NCBI RefSeq assembly: GCF_001590835.1
Contig: NZ_LTAQ01000001.1
Span: 421,989-485,988 of the forward strand
DNA: 64,000 nt
DNA from: Bacillus gaemokensis
Lineage (GTDB): Bacteria > Bacillota > Bacilli > Bacillales > Bacillaceae_G
Direction of reading: 5' to 3'
Positions within the stretch are counted from its first letter, which is position 1, and each line of letters opens with the position of its first letter. Positions 9,327 through 18,134 of this stretch are shown piece after piece. Under the pieces are notes generated by a model. It was given only the letters and a program-made list of their open reading frames with translations. It was not told the DNA's origin and made no database searches. The position numbers were made by a program, and so were the translations under genes.

Positions 9327-9435
9327 TTAAATATTTATTAATTTTTAATTTTAATAAACACACAAAATATAATAATTTTACTGAAAAAACAATACTACCT
9401 TATTCACTTTATGCATATTTTATGTATACTAGTGT
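9327..9435. promoter_or_regulatory. Possible ArgR (ARG box) sites upstream of argC
   Basis: Directly upstream of the -35 is a TTAATAAATATTTAA-like dyad with the AATWWWWATT core of ARG boxes. Near 9405-9430 the minus strand has TGCATAAAGTGAATAAGG, also with ARG half-sites. The AT-rich background makes chance matches likely, so this is a weak call supported mainly by the function of the operon and the argR gene at 48151. Confidence 0.35.
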
Positions 9436-9495
9436 TTTTTCTACACTTCAAGTACAATAAAGACAATACATTTATACATGCGAGTGGGGAAAAAC

Positions 9496-9681
9496 ATGAA
9501 TGAAAAATTAATTAAAAAAATGATATTGAAAAGTTTTGGGCAATATCAATGTAGACCGATTTCAAAAGAGGATTATGAGATTCTAATTCGAGGAGTTCAA
9601 ACAATGATTGTTACACAACCTGACATCGATGTGTACGAAGCAGTTGAAGATATTGTTTATGAGTATGTAACGGGAACATAA
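9496..9681 (+). CDS. yqzH: YqzH-like small protein
   Basis: 61-residue acidic protein starting MNEKLIKKMILKSFGQYQCR, with no membrane segment. I start at ATG 9496, which has GTGGGG 6 nt before it; the in-frame ATG at 9478 has no site. In B. subtilis yqzH adjoins yqjQ-yqjP-proI, and the same order follows here, so the assignment rests on synteny and size as much as on sequence. Function is unknown. Confidence 0.7.
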   Translation: MNEKLIKKMILKSFGQYQCRPISKEDYEILIRGVQTMIVTQPDIDVYEAVEDIVYEYVTGT

Positions 9682-9719
9682 AAAATAGGAGATTTCTATT
9701 TGGAAACCTCCTATTTTTT
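9682..9719. terminator. Bidirectional terminator between yqzH and yqjQ
   Basis: AAAATAGGAG pairs with CTCCTATTTT around a 16-nt loop, with T or A runs on both sides. It serves the convergent yqzH (+) and yqjQ (-), overlapping the yqjQ stop. Confidence 0.8.
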
Positions 9720-10505
9720 ACTTAATGATTTACCCGCTATACGTTCAAAAAGACCTGGAAATAGCGCAAAAAACTTCGGCCCAACACTCATCCATTTCGG
9801 CAAGTTCACTTCACGTTTTTTCGTTTGCATTGCTTTGACAATTTGTTCTGCCACATATGTCGGCTTTAGCATATAACGCCCCATACTTTTTACATATGTA
9901 CCTGATTGATCGGCAATTTCAAAAAAGTTCGTATCAATTGGCCCTGGATTAATTGCCGTTACATGAATATTAGTGTTCGAGAGCTCCATACGTAAACTAT
10001 TTGTAAACCCCAATACCGCATGTTTCGTTGCAGCATACGCACTAGATTTTGGCGTTGCAATCTTCCCAGCTAACGAAGCAATATTAATAATTTGCCCCTT
10101 ATTTCTCTCTACCATATGAGGTAATACCGCCTTCGTACAAGCCACTAATCCAAATACATTGACCTGAAACATATCTTTCACTTCAGCCATAGACGCTTCT
10201 TCAAACGTTTTGAAAATGCCAAATCCCGCATTATTTACTAATATATCAATCTGCCCTACATCTTGTAACACCTTCGTAAAAACAGCCTCCACTGCTACTT
10301 CTTCACTTACATCTAATACATAATAATAGCAAGGCGTATTGTAAGTCGTTTTAATTTTATCTGCTAATACTCTTAACTTTTCTTCTGTCCGGGCCATTAA
10401 TACAGGAATTGCTCCCCTGGCTGCAACTTGCATCGCAACTTGTTCTCCAATCCCACTTGAAGCCCCTGTAATGACGATTACTTTTTCTTGTAAACGTCTT
10501 GTCAT
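9711..10505 (-). CDS. yqjQ: Short-chain dehydrogenase/reductase YqjQ
   Basis: Classical SDR oxidoreductase, about 264 residues. The NAD(P) loop is TGASSGIG (near residue 15), the NNAG motif is in ILVNNAGFGIF, and the catalytic Ser and YxxxK are in INIASLAGKIATPKSSAYAATKHAV. The substrate is unknown. ATG 10505 is chosen because TAGGTGA ends 5 nt before it; a GTG three codons upstream directly abuts the yqjP stop. It is co-transcribed with yqjP, as in B. subtilis. Confidence 0.88.
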   Translation of the reverse strand: MTRRLQEKVIVITGASSGIGEQVAMQVAARGAIPVLMARTEEKLRVLADKIKTTYNTPCYYYVLDVSEEVAVEAVFTKVLQDVGQIDILVNNAGFGIFKTFEEASMAEVKDMFQVNVFGLVACTKAVLPHMVERNKGQIINIASLAGKIATPKSSAYAATKHAVLGFTNSLRMELSNTNIHVTAINPGPIDTNFFEIADQSGTYVKSMGRYMLKPTYVAEQIVKAMQTKKREVNLPKWMSVGPKFFALFPGLFERIAGKSLSKK

Positions 10506-10514
10506 TGCTGTCAC

Positions 10515-11468
10515 CTACTTTGCATAATAAATCAATTGTGGCGTGGATTCATCAATCATCACTTGTTGATTATATTCTAAAAAGTCCAATTGTCCAACTG
10601 TTTCAGAAATCGTAAGCGGCAATTGCTCTTTATATAGTATAGGAAATAACTTTACACATACTTCAAAAGCCGTCATCGGTTTTTCTTTTAATAACTCTAA
10701 TACTTTAAATGCACGTGTTTCTTGCTTTTGCAATCTTCCTTCTATCAATTGTTTCACATTCACAATGTCATCTCCATGACCTGATAAAATACGTGAAATA
10801 TTCATTGTACTTAAACGTTTTAATGTTCGATTATACTGTAGTAAGGGCCTAGCTCGTTCTGTCTGTCCTTCATATGGCGGCTCTAGTATCGGATTAGAAG
10901 AAATATGACTAATTAAAGCATCCCCTCCAATTAACAATCCATCACACTCTCTATATAAGGAAATATGAGTAGAAGCATGTCCGGGTGTTTCGATAACTGT
11001 AAATCCAGGTAATGATTCAATACTGTCTCCTTCTCGTACAGTATGTGTTAACGATCTATTGCAAGAATATTTAAGTGTTTTCGTTGTAAGTAGCACTTCA
11101 TCTTTCAAAAACACTTCTGGTACCCCAAACTGTAATGCAGCTTCCTTAAAAAATTGTTGATAACGTTTCAAGAATTGCGAATTCTGTGTAATCCATGGTT
11201 CATTCCAAGGATGACCAACAATATTCACATCCGCAGAAAATGCATTTAAAAGCCCACAATGATCTGCATGATGATGCGTAATAACTACGTTTTCAATATC
11301 TGCTATCTTATATCCTAAATCTCCTAGTTGTTTTTCTAATGCTATCTTTGCTTCCCCTGTATTTGTCCCTGTATCAATTAATGTTAATGATTCTCCCTCT
11401 ACTAAAAACACATTAACTGTCTCAACTGCAAATGGAACAGGAATCTCCATTCGATGAATTGCCATCAT
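10515..11468 (-). CDS. yqjP: MBL-fold metallo-hydrolase YqjP
   Basis: Metallo-beta-lactamase-fold hydrolase of 317 residues. The metal motif HxHxDH is HHHADHCGLL (about residue 65), followed by ETPGHASTHISLY (metal His) and GGDALISHISS (bridging Asp). A winged-helix-like C-terminal part follows, as in the LACTB2/glyoxalase-II-like branch. The substrate is unknown. It lies directly upstream of yqjQ and is divergent from proI, with GGGGGCATAAAT before the ATG. Confidence 0.87.
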   Translation of the reverse strand: MMAIHRMEIPVPFAVETVNVFLVEGESLTLIDTGTNTGEAKIALEKQLGDLGYKIADIENVVITHHHADHCGLLNAFSADVNIVGHPWNEPWITQNSQFLKRYQQFFKEAALQFGVPEVFLKDEVLLTTKTLKYSCNRSLTHTVREGDSIESLPGFTVIETPGHASTHISLYRECDGLLIGGDALISHISSNPILEPPYEGQTERARPLLQYNRTLKRLSTMNISRILSGHGDDIVNVKQLIEGRLQKQETRAFKVLELLKEKPMTAFEVCVKLFPILYKEQLPLTISETVGQLDFLEYNQQVMIDESTPQLIYYAK

Positions 11469-11634
11469 ATTTATGCCCCCCTGTCTCTTTCCGGTTCAAA
11501 AATGAATCTTCCTTCAGTTTACAACTTCTATAAAAATTTGTCATTATTTTCAGATAAAAAGAAGGTGTTTTCTATATGAAAACGAATGTATGTAAATTTA
11601 TAAGTTTTCTTATAAAAAATAAAGGGGGCACATC

Positions 11635-12474
11635 ATGTTGATTCAAAATATTTCCTTTCTAGGAGCTGGTTCTATAGCTGAAGCAATTATCGCAGGGCTA
11701 TTAGACGCTAATGTCGTAAAAGGTGAACAAATTACAGTAAGCAATCGTTCGAATGAAACACGATTACAGGAATTACATACAAAATACGGTGTCAAAGCAA
11801 CACATAACAAACAAGAGCTACTTGCGCATGCAAATATTATTTTCCTCGCGATGAAGCCAAAAGACGTTGCAGAAGCACTGCAACCTCTAAAAAAATATAT
11901 AACAAATAATCAACTCATTATTTCATTATTAGCAGGTGTTTCTACTAGATCTATTGCGGAACTACTTCAAAAAAACGTTCCAATTATCCGTGCAATGCCA
12001 AATACATCCGCTACTATTTTAAAGTCAGCTACAGCGATTTCTCCGTCCTTCCATGCAACAGATCAACATGTTCACATTGCCAAATCTCTATTTGAAACAA
12101 TCGGCCTCGTTTCGGTAGTGGAAGAAAAGCATATGCATGCTGTTACAGCATTATCTGGAAGCGGACCTGCCTACGTATATTACGTGGTAGAAGCGATGGA
12201 AGAAGCCGCAAAACAAATTGGCTTAGAAGAATCTGTTGCAAAATCTCTTATTTTACAAACAATGATTGGCGCAGCTGAAATGCTTAAAGCGAGCACAAAG
12301 CATCCTTCTGCCTTACGAAAAGAAATCACCTCTCCTGGTGGAACGACTGAAGCAGGAATCGAAGTACTACAAAATTTAAATTTTCAACAAGCACTCGTCG
12401 CATGTATCGCGCAGGCTACAAAACGGTCACACGAACTCGGAGAAACATTAGAACAATTAACAAAAGAAAAATAA
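11635..12474 (+). CDS. proI: Pyrroline-5-carboxylate reductase
   Basis: Last step of proline synthesis: NAD(P)H reduction of 1-pyrroline-5-carboxylate. N-terminal Rossmann loop ISFLGAGSIAEAIIAG; IRAMPNTSATI for cofactor contact; C-terminal signature region ITSPGGTTEAGIEVL. 279 residues is normal. AAAGGGGGCACATC precedes the ATG. The order proI, yqjP, yqjQ, yqzH matches the B. subtilis locus, which favours proI over the other ProC-type paralogues. Confidence 0.93.
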   Translation: MLIQNISFLGAGSIAEAIIAGLLDANVVKGEQITVSNRSNETRLQELHTKYGVKATHNKQELLAHANIIFLAMKPKDVAEALQPLKKYITNNQLIISLLAGVSTRSIAELLQKNVPIIRAMPNTSATILKSATAISPSFHATDQHVHIAKSLFETIGLVSVVEEKHMHAVTALSGSGPAYVYYVVEAMEEAAKQIGLEESVAKSLILQTMIGAAEMLKASTKHPSALRKEITSPGGTTEAGIEVLQNLNFQQALVACIAQATKRSHELGETLEQLTKEK

Positions 12475-12491
12475 AAATTTGTTTCATATCA

Positions 12492-12527
12492 AAAACGGAG
12501 CCCACAACATTCATCCGGGCTCCGTTT
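12492..12527. terminator. Terminator between proI and sdaAA
   Basis: AACGGAGCCC and GGGCTCCGTTT form a 10-bp stem around a 13-nt loop, between two convergent genes and usable by both. Confidence 0.8.
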
Positions 12528-12542
12528 CTTTGTTCTATTTTC

Positions 12543-13421
12543 TTATTTACTATTCTTTCCGAAAATCTCTTCTTGGAGACGACGACCGGTCGGTGTCGCT
12601 GCAAGTCCGCCTTCAGCTGTTTCGCGGAGAGCAACTGGCATTGTTTGCCCAATTCTGAACATTGCTTCAATTACTTCATCGCACGGAATCGTACTTGTTA
12701 CACCAGCTAATGATAAATCCGCTGCAATCATAGCATTTGAAGCACCTGCTGCATTCCGTTTTACACAAGGTACTTCTACAAGTCCCGCAACAGGATCACA
12801 TACTAATCCTAGCATATTTTTCAAAGCAATTGCCATTGCTGTGGCAGCTTGTTCTTGCGTTCCTCCAGCCATTTCAACAGCTGCCGCTGCTGCCATTCCA
12901 CTTGCTGAACCAACCTCAGCTTGACACCCTCCAGCTGCTCCAGAAATACAAGCATTATTGGCAACAACCATACCAAACGCTCCTGCTGTAAATAAGAATT
13001 CAATCATTTCTTCACGTGTTGGCTGTAATTTTTCTTTAAGTGCAAACAGTACACCCGGTACTGTTCCAGCTGATCCAGCTGTTGGTGTTGCACAAATAAT
13101 TCCCATTGCTGCATTAACCTCATTTGTTGCAACAGCTTTACTCACTGCATCCAAAATCGTATGTCCAGATAAGCCTTTTCCACTCTTCATATACTCTTGT
13201 ACTTTTACCGCATCTCCGCCGGTTAAACCAGTCGGTGATTTTACACCTCGAATCCCGCGCTCTACTGCTTGTTCCATTACAACTAAGTTTCTCTCCATTC
13301 CAGCAAGCACTTCTTCACGAGAGATACTTCTTGTCTCCATTTCACATTGAATCATAATTTCTGCAATTTTTACATTCTGTTCTTTAGCTTGTGCCACAAG
13401 TTCCGCTGCGTTCCGAAACAT
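12543..13421 (-). CDS. sdaAA: L-serine dehydratase, iron-sulfur-dependent, alpha subunit
   Basis: Catalytic subunit of the 4Fe-4S L-serine deaminase that makes pyruvate and ammonia. 292 residues, with conserved Cys in NNACISGAAGGCQAEVG, LGLVCDPVAGLVEVPCVKRN and IPCDEVIEAM for the cluster. GGGGGGGACACACC precedes the ATG. It starts 19 bp after the end of sdaAB, so the two halves form one operon and one heterodimer. Confidence 0.95.
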   Translation of the reverse strand: MFRNAAELVAQAKEQNVKIAEIMIQCEMETRSISREEVLAGMERNLVVMEQAVERGIRGVKSPTGLTGGDAVKVQEYMKSGKGLSGHTILDAVSKAVATNEVNAAMGIICATPTAGSAGTVPGVLFALKEKLQPTREEMIEFLFTAGAFGMVVANNACISGAAGGCQAEVGSASGMAAAAAVEMAGGTQEQAATAMAIALKNMLGLVCDPVAGLVEVPCVKRNAAGASNAMIAADLSLAGVTSTIPCDEVIEAMFRIGQTMPVALRETAEGGLAATPTGRRLQEEIFGKNSK

Positions 13422-13440
13422 GGTGTGTCCCCCCCTGCAA

Positions 13441-14103
13441 TTAATCCATAATAGTTACTTGACAAATATTTGATTGTCCTTTTATTTCCTCAATAACTGC
13501 ATCTGCCAATAATTCATCTGTTTCAATGACCATAAGTGCTCTTCTTCCCTTCTCCTTACGTGAAACACTCATTGTACTAATGTTAATTTCATGTTTCGCA
13601 AGTATAGAAGCTACAGATGCAATTGCCCCAAAACGATCGTTATTTACAATTAAAAGTGCGGGACTTGTTCCTGATAGCTGCAAATCAAATCCATTTAATT
13701 CCACCACTTCAATCTTGCCACCACCAATTGAACAAGCGACAACTTCGATTTCTTCTTCTCCTTTATATAAACGAATTTTCGCTGTATTCGGATGTGGTGC
13801 ATTCGCTTCTTCTTCAATAAAGTCCACTTCAATTCCACGCTCTTTTGCAATTTCTAATGCACTCGGGATACGTGTATCATCTGTTTCAAATCCTAGTATT
13901 CCACCAATCAGCGCTACATCCGTACCGTGACCACGATATGTTTTTGCAAATGAGCCATATAACGAAATGGTAACTCGTTCTGGTTCATAGCGAAAGAGTT
14001 GACGAGCAACTTGCCCCATTCTTGCTGCACCTGCTGTATGTGAACTCGACGGACCAATCATAACTGGACCGATAATATCAAATACTGAGCGATATTTCAT
14101 CAT
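13441..14103 (-). CDS. sdaAB: L-serine dehydratase, iron-sulfur-dependent, beta subunit
   Basis: Partner of sdaAA. The N-terminal SDH-beta domain has the family hallmark GPVMIGPSSSHTAGA (about residues 12-26). An ACT domain occupies about residues 148-220 and probably senses an amino acid. 220 residues is normal. GGGGGAATC precedes tandem ATG codons; I use the first. The EIIC-type gene lies 45 bp upstream on the same strand, so a three-gene unit is likely. Confidence 0.94.
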   Translation of the reverse strand: MMKYRSVFDIIGPVMIGPSSSHTAGAARMGQVARQLFRYEPERVTISLYGSFAKTYRGHGTDVALIGGILGFETDDTRIPSALEIAKERGIEVDFIEEEANAPHPNTAKIRLYKGEEEIEVVACSIGGGKIEVVELNGFDLQLSGTSPALLIVNNDRFGAIASVASILAKHEINISTMSVSRKEKGRRALMVIETDELLADAVIEEIKGQSNICQVTIMD

Positions 14104-14148
14104 GATTCCCCCTAAATCTCTATGAAAAAATTACTTACTTCTATTCTA

Positions 14149-15187
14149 TTAAGCTGCCGATTCTGTTGCTTTCCCGCCCGTTCCACGAATTTGATCCGCT
14201 GTACGAATTGGATAGTTTTTAAATAGACGTGAGCCAATATATCCTGAAATAATGCCTGATACCATAATACATAAGAAACATAACGTCACTTTCATTGAAT
14301 CATTAAATCCATACATAACCATAAGTCCGGCAATTGGTGTTGCCGTTCCAGTTGCATTATTAATAAGGTCAAACATTGAAATAATAATACCCGCTGCTGC
14401 ACCACCAATAAAGTTTGTTACATAAACAGGAATTGGATTTGCTGAAATTAGATCAGCTTGCGTAAGTGGCTCGATTGCAACCGCGATTGTCGTACGCTTA
14501 TCTCCAAACTTCATTCGTTTAAAGAATACATAGTTCATAAAGGATGAGCTTGTTACTGCTAAAGCTCCTATAGCCATCGGTAATCCTGTTAAACCAAGAA
14601 GTGCTGTTAACGCCATTGAACTTAGTGGTGCAGTCGCAACGACTGTAATAATACCACCTAATATAATCCCCATAACAATCGGACTTGCATCAGCAGCTGA
14701 TGTAATTACTCCTCCGATTTGTTTCAAAGTTGCTGTTACAACCGGATCCATTCCCTGTGCAATTAATCTTGTTAATGGCGCCGCAATTACGATACATGCA
14801 ATTAAATCTAATCCTTCTGGTACTCGTTTTTCAATTTGTTTTACTAAAAATGATATAAGATAACCAGCGATAAATCCTGGTAGCAATCCAAATTTTAACA
14901 CAGAAGCCCCTACAAGCATAGCATAAACAGGTGATACTCCCATCGCTAATGCGACAAGGGTCGCACCAGCTACTCCGCCTAGGCTACCTGCTGATTCTCC
15001 AACCTCTTTTAAAAACGGTATTCCGATTAAATCTCCACCAACGTATAGCTGAAATGCTTCTACTAAGAAACTTGCAACTGCAGCACTAGCTAAGGCCCCC
15101 ATTGCTTTCATACCATTCGGTGCTTTAAAACTAAAGAGTGAAACTTAATACAAATAATAATAGTACAGTTCCCTTAATAATCTCCAT
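14149..15187 (-). pseudogene. PTS EIIC-type (PTS_EIIC_2 family) membrane protein with a +1 frame break near the N-terminus
   Basis: Polytopic membrane protein, about 345 residues if restored, resembling PTS EIIC-like permeases found next to sdaAB in the B. cereus group. The main open frame (14149-15111) has about nine hydrophobic segments but lacks the expected first one, and its ATG has no ribosome site. Upstream, GGGAGAGG precedes ATG 15187, which opens MEIIKGTVLLLFVLSFTL and stops at TAG 15131-15133. Skipping one base at CTT-TAG joins it to SFKAPNGMKAMGALA, the natural continuation. It is therefore either a 1-nt frameshift or a +1 recoding site. Substrate unknown; serine-related transport is a guess from neighbours. 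Confidence 0.75.
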
Positions 15188-15563
15188 GTTGTCCTCTCCC
15201 TTTTAGTCAATTTCGTTTCGTTACGAAAAATGGCTAAAATGCACGATGTAACTCACGATGAATTGTAATGTGCCCTCATTATAGCTTGTTTTTTATGAAA
15301 CGCTTACTTTTATTGAATTTTAAAATTTCTGAATTTAAAAATGTTTATTTTTCTTGTATCACAATATGATATTTCACTTATATAACAGTTTCTCAAAATA
15401 ACAGTTATTTTGTATTTTTCTCATATACATCCGAAATTCTTAAAACTTCTGTACCAGTTCATATAGATATAAAATAAAAACAGTTCTATCTGTTTATTAA
15501 GAAAAAAATTTTTATAAAAAATAAAACAATGGCAAATTCATATTGCCATTGTTTATAAAAAAC
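15188..15563. other. Intergenic region upstream of the EIIC-sda operon
   Basis: About 375 bp, very AT-rich. It holds the leader of the leftward EIIC-sdaAB-sdaAA unit and, at its right end, the rnz terminator. Near 15296 the stretch ATGAAACGCTTACTTT resembles a CcpA cre site with one base missing; I would not rely on it. No coding potential seen. Confidence 0.5.
15524..15554 (-). terminator. Terminator of rnz
   Basis: CAATGGCAA and TTGCCATTG form a perfect 9-bp stem with a 7-nt loop and A/T runs on both sides, just beyond the rnz stop. Confidence 0.75.
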
Positions 15564-16487
15564 TTATCGTTCTACATCAAAACGTTTCAAGTCCATTGCA
15601 ATTTCAGTGTTCACAAACAGTGCCTGTGCCTCTTCTAATAATTCTTTATAAGTATCTCCCTGATACCGAGAACTAATATGCGTTAAAATTAACCGTTTCA
15701 CATTTGCCTTTAGCGCAATTCTAGCTGCCTGCTCTGTTGTAGAATGAAAATAATCATGTGCCTGCTCTTCATCTTCCGCTGCAAATGTTGCCTCATGTAC
15801 AAGTACATCTGCATCTTGCGCAAGTTGGCTACTTGCTTCGCAGTAACGTGTATCTCCTAAAATTGTAATAATTCTTCCCTTTTGCGGTGGACCAATAAAG
15901 TCTTTCCCGTGTAAAACTCTTCCATCATCTAACTTGACTGTCTCACCATCTTTTAACCGTTTAAAGATTGGGCCTGGCTTCACTCCTACTTCTAACAGCT
16001 TCTCAACAAGAAGATGTCCCTGTATATCTTTCTCTACAATTCGATATCCAAAACATTCAATTCCATGTGATAATCTCTTCGTTTCCACACAAAATTGTTT
16101 GTCTTCAAAAACAGTACCTTCCTCAGTAATTTCCACAATTTCAAGTGGATACTTAACATGAGTTGTACTCACCGACAATGCCACCTCGATAAATTGCTTA
16201 ATTCCTTTCGGCCCGTACACTGTTAATGGCGTTGTTCCGCCTTGAAAAGAGCGACTTCCTAATAAACCCGGTAAACCAAAGATATGGTCGCCATGTAAAT
16301 GCGTAATAAATATTTTTTCAATGCGACGCGGGCGCACAGATGTATGTAAAATTTGATGTTGCGTTGCTTCACCACAGTCAAATAGCCATGTTTCACCACG
16401 TTCTTCTAATAATTGCAAAGCAATTGCTGAAACATTCCTTCCCTTTGAAGGAACGCCTGCACCAGTTCCTAGAAATACAAATTCCAC
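15564..16487 (-). CDS. rnz: Ribonuclease Z
   Basis: tRNA 3'-end endonuclease of the metallo-beta-lactamase fold, removing 3' trailers from tRNA precursors lacking encoded CCA. N-terminal [16 protein letters not shown], metal motif [15 protein letters not shown] (about residues 62-76), ILGDTRYCE and the late ILTHISSRY. 307 residues is normal for the short bacterial form. As in B. subtilis it lies in the yqj cluster. Confidence 0.96.
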   Translation of the reverse strand: MEFVFLGTGAGVPSKGRNVSAIALQLLEERGETWLFDCGEATQHQILHTSVRPRRIEKIFITHLHGDHIFGLPGLLGSRSFQGGTTPLTVYGPKGIKQFIEVALSVSTTHVKYPLEIVEITEEGTVFEDKQFCVETKRLSHGIECFGYRIVEKDIQGHLLVEKLLEVGVKPGPIFKRLKDGETVKLDDGRVLHGKDFIGPPQKGRIITILGDTRYCEASSQLAQDADVLVHEATFAAEDEEQAHDYFHSTTEQAARIALKANVKRLILTHISSRYQGDTYKELLEEAQALFVNTEIAMDLKRFDVER

Positions 16488-16664
16488 TTTCTTTCCTCCA
16501 GCTCTTTATAGAATCTATCTTTCATCTTACGGAATGTTATTTCAAATGGCAAATGAATTTTCATGAATTAAAATCAAGATTTGGCTTCATCACAAGCTTA
16601 ACTTCCTTACTTTCTCTACACTTTAGGATGAAAAGCTCACTACTCATCTAGATGACTATATATT

Positions 16665-16700
16665 ACGAACGTTTTAAATAAAAACTTAACAATCGTTCGT
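16665..16700. promoter_or_regulatory. Spaced inverted repeat over a promoter
   Basis: ACGAACG (16665-16671) and CGTTCGT (16694-16700) are perfect inverted 7-mers 22 bp apart. The second falls in the spacer of a possible promoter TTAACA / TAAAAT (18 bp) for the gene at 16748. This would suit a dimeric or looping regulator. Inference only. Confidence 0.4.
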
Positions 16701-16747
16701 GTTTTGTAGTAAAATAATTGTATCACATATAAAGGGAGCGTTTAACT

Positions 16748-16999
16748 ATGAAAGAAGTATTTCGTTTACAAACTGATTTTTCATCTTCATTTGATCGCTG
16801 GGTAAGTTCTTTCGTTTCTGATCACCCAGCACAACTAGAATGGACGACTTTAAAAGAATTAATTCATGAGTACACAACATTCCATACAAGTCAGACACTA
16901 CCAGAGTATATTTCTTCATCAATCACATATTATGCACAACGTATTTCCACACCAAATAATTCAGAGATTGTGATTTATGAAAATCATACCATCTCATAA
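16748..16999 (+). CDS. Hypothetical protein, 83 aa
   Basis: Not recognised. It is a soluble 83-residue protein without signal or membrane segment, with many Ser, Thr and aromatic residues (starts MKEVFRLQTDFSSSFDRWVS). AAAGGGAGCG precedes the ATG and a promoter with an inverted repeat lies upstream, so expression is likely. It stands alone between rnz and a bcr repeat. Confidence 0.65.
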   Translation: MKEVFRLQTDFSSSFDRWVSSFVSDHPAQLEWTTLKELIHEYTTFHTSQTLPEYISSSITYYAQRISTPNNSEIVIYENHTIS

Positions 17000-17002
17000 T
17001 CT

Positions 17003-17160
17003 ATAAAATGAAACTTTAATCAGTGGGGATTTTCTTCATCCCCCACTGATTATTAGTTAAACCAATCGGGCTTTTACGGGCAGTTTATCTCCTGCCTAAC
17101 TTCTTTGCTTTCACCGAACTTTGAGATGGGAGTATTACTGCCCACGAATAGCAGGATAAA
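17003..17160 (+). repeat. bcr1-type repeat with ATAAA target duplication
   Basis: A 158-bp element flanked by direct ATAAA repeats (17003-17007 and 17156-17160), the reverse complement of the TTTAT duplication reported for bcr1 elements of the B. cereus group. It begins near AAACTTTAATCAGTGGGG, has an internal hairpin (AATCAGTGGGG with CCCCCACTGATT) and ends in TACTGCCC...GCAGGATAAA. A near-identical copy lies at 41329-41485. Confidence 0.85.
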
Positions 17161-17162
17161 AT

Positions 17163-17191
17163 AAAAAAGCATCGAAAACCGGTGCTTTTTT
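17163..17191. terminator. Terminator of the alpha/beta hydrolase gene
   Basis: AAAAAAGCATCG and CGGTGCTTTTTT pair around a short loop, giving T-runs on both strands. Confidence 0.75.
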
Positions 17192-17202
17192 ACATGTTCT
17201 TC

Positions 17203-17973
17203 TTACTCATGATGTAAAATAAATTCCTTAATCATTGCATTTAAATTCTTTGCAGCTTTTGTAGGAATTTGATGCTTTACCTTTTCAATAAATTTCAATT
17301 CATTACATGGTAATTTTTCATGCAGTAACTTCGCATAATCATAAAAGACTTTATCTTCCTTACCATAAATCAATAAAATGGGAAGTGCAATGTTTGCGAG
17401 TTGCTCAGTACAAGTATAGTTCAAACTATACTTGTAATACTGCTCAATATTTTTGGCATTTCCTTTTCGAGCTTCCTTTAACATCTTTATAAACAATTTG
17501 TTTGTATTTGAATTCCCCCATGCAATAGATACCGCTAACAGTAAAACAGCCCTAAACTTCGCAAGTTTTACACCTAAAGAAATCTTATTCTTTAAATAAC
17601 TATCACTCACTTCTGGCATACCACTAATAATAATTCCCCCAAACGCTCGATCCGCTGCAGTCAGCAAGAATTCTAATACAATTGAGCCGCCTGTTGAATA
17701 TCCACATATAAAAGCTTTTTGAATACTTAAGTGATCCAAAATGAGCTTCATATCTTCTACAATTAACGGGTAAGTTATTGGTTCCCTTGAATACTCACTT
17801 CGTCCATGACCTCTAATATCAAAAGTAATTACTTTAAATGTTTTAGATAACTCTTCTACCTGATATTGAAAATTTGTACTGGTAAGTAAAGGAGGATGAA
17901 TAAAAATAATAGGTATCCCTTCTCCACGAACGTTATAGTACAAACTAGTACCATCTATCTTAATCATTGACAT
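17203..17973 (-). CDS. Alpha/beta-fold hydrolase
   Basis: 256-residue single-domain hydrolase. Oxyanion region IFIHPPLLTS, conserved FDIRGHGRSE, nucleophile elbow GYSTGG (Ser near residue 93), acid in LLIYGKEDKVF and a late His in VKHQIPTKA. No signal peptide, so cytoplasmic. It resembles YqjL-type hydrolases, and yqjL is near rnz in B. subtilis, but this one is on the other side of rnz, so orthology is open. GAGGTGATG precedes the ATG. Confidence 0.82.
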   Translation of the reverse strand: MSMIKIDGTSLYYNVRGEGIPIIFIHPPLLTSTNFQYQVEELSKTFKVITFDIRGHGRSEYSREPITYPLIVEDMKLILDHLSIQKAFICGYSTGGSIVLEFLLTAADRAFGGIIISGMPEVSDSYLKNKISLGVKLAKFRAVLLLAVSIAWGNSNTNKLFIKMLKEARKGNAKNIEQYYKYSLNYTCTEQLANIALPILLIYGKEDKVFYDYAKLLHEKLPCNELKFIEKVKHQIPTKAAKNLNAMIKEFILHHE

Positions 17974-18095
17974 ATATCATCACCTCATATCATTACACTC
18001 TTAAGTATGTACCTTGCAATTCATTTCTTATTCACCTGTATAATAGAGAGACTATTTGAAAAATTTAACGAAGCAGTTCGAAGCGAGTTAACAAT

Positions 18096-18134
18096 AAAAA
18101 GTGTCATGGATACTGAATTACCATGACACTTTTT
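18096..18134. terminator. Terminator of the DNA polymerase IV gene
   Basis: AAAAAGTGTCATGG and CCATGACACTTTTT form a 14-bp stem around an 11-nt loop, overlapping the end of the gene. Confidence 0.85.

Noticed and set aside
12737-13357. Several long rightward frames opposite sdaAA
   Set aside because: Shadow frames of a codon-biased real gene; their Leu/Gln-rich translations match no family.
15290-15312. cre-like site upstream of the EIIC-sda unit
   Set aside because: One base is missing from the CcpA consensus, and chance matches are common here.
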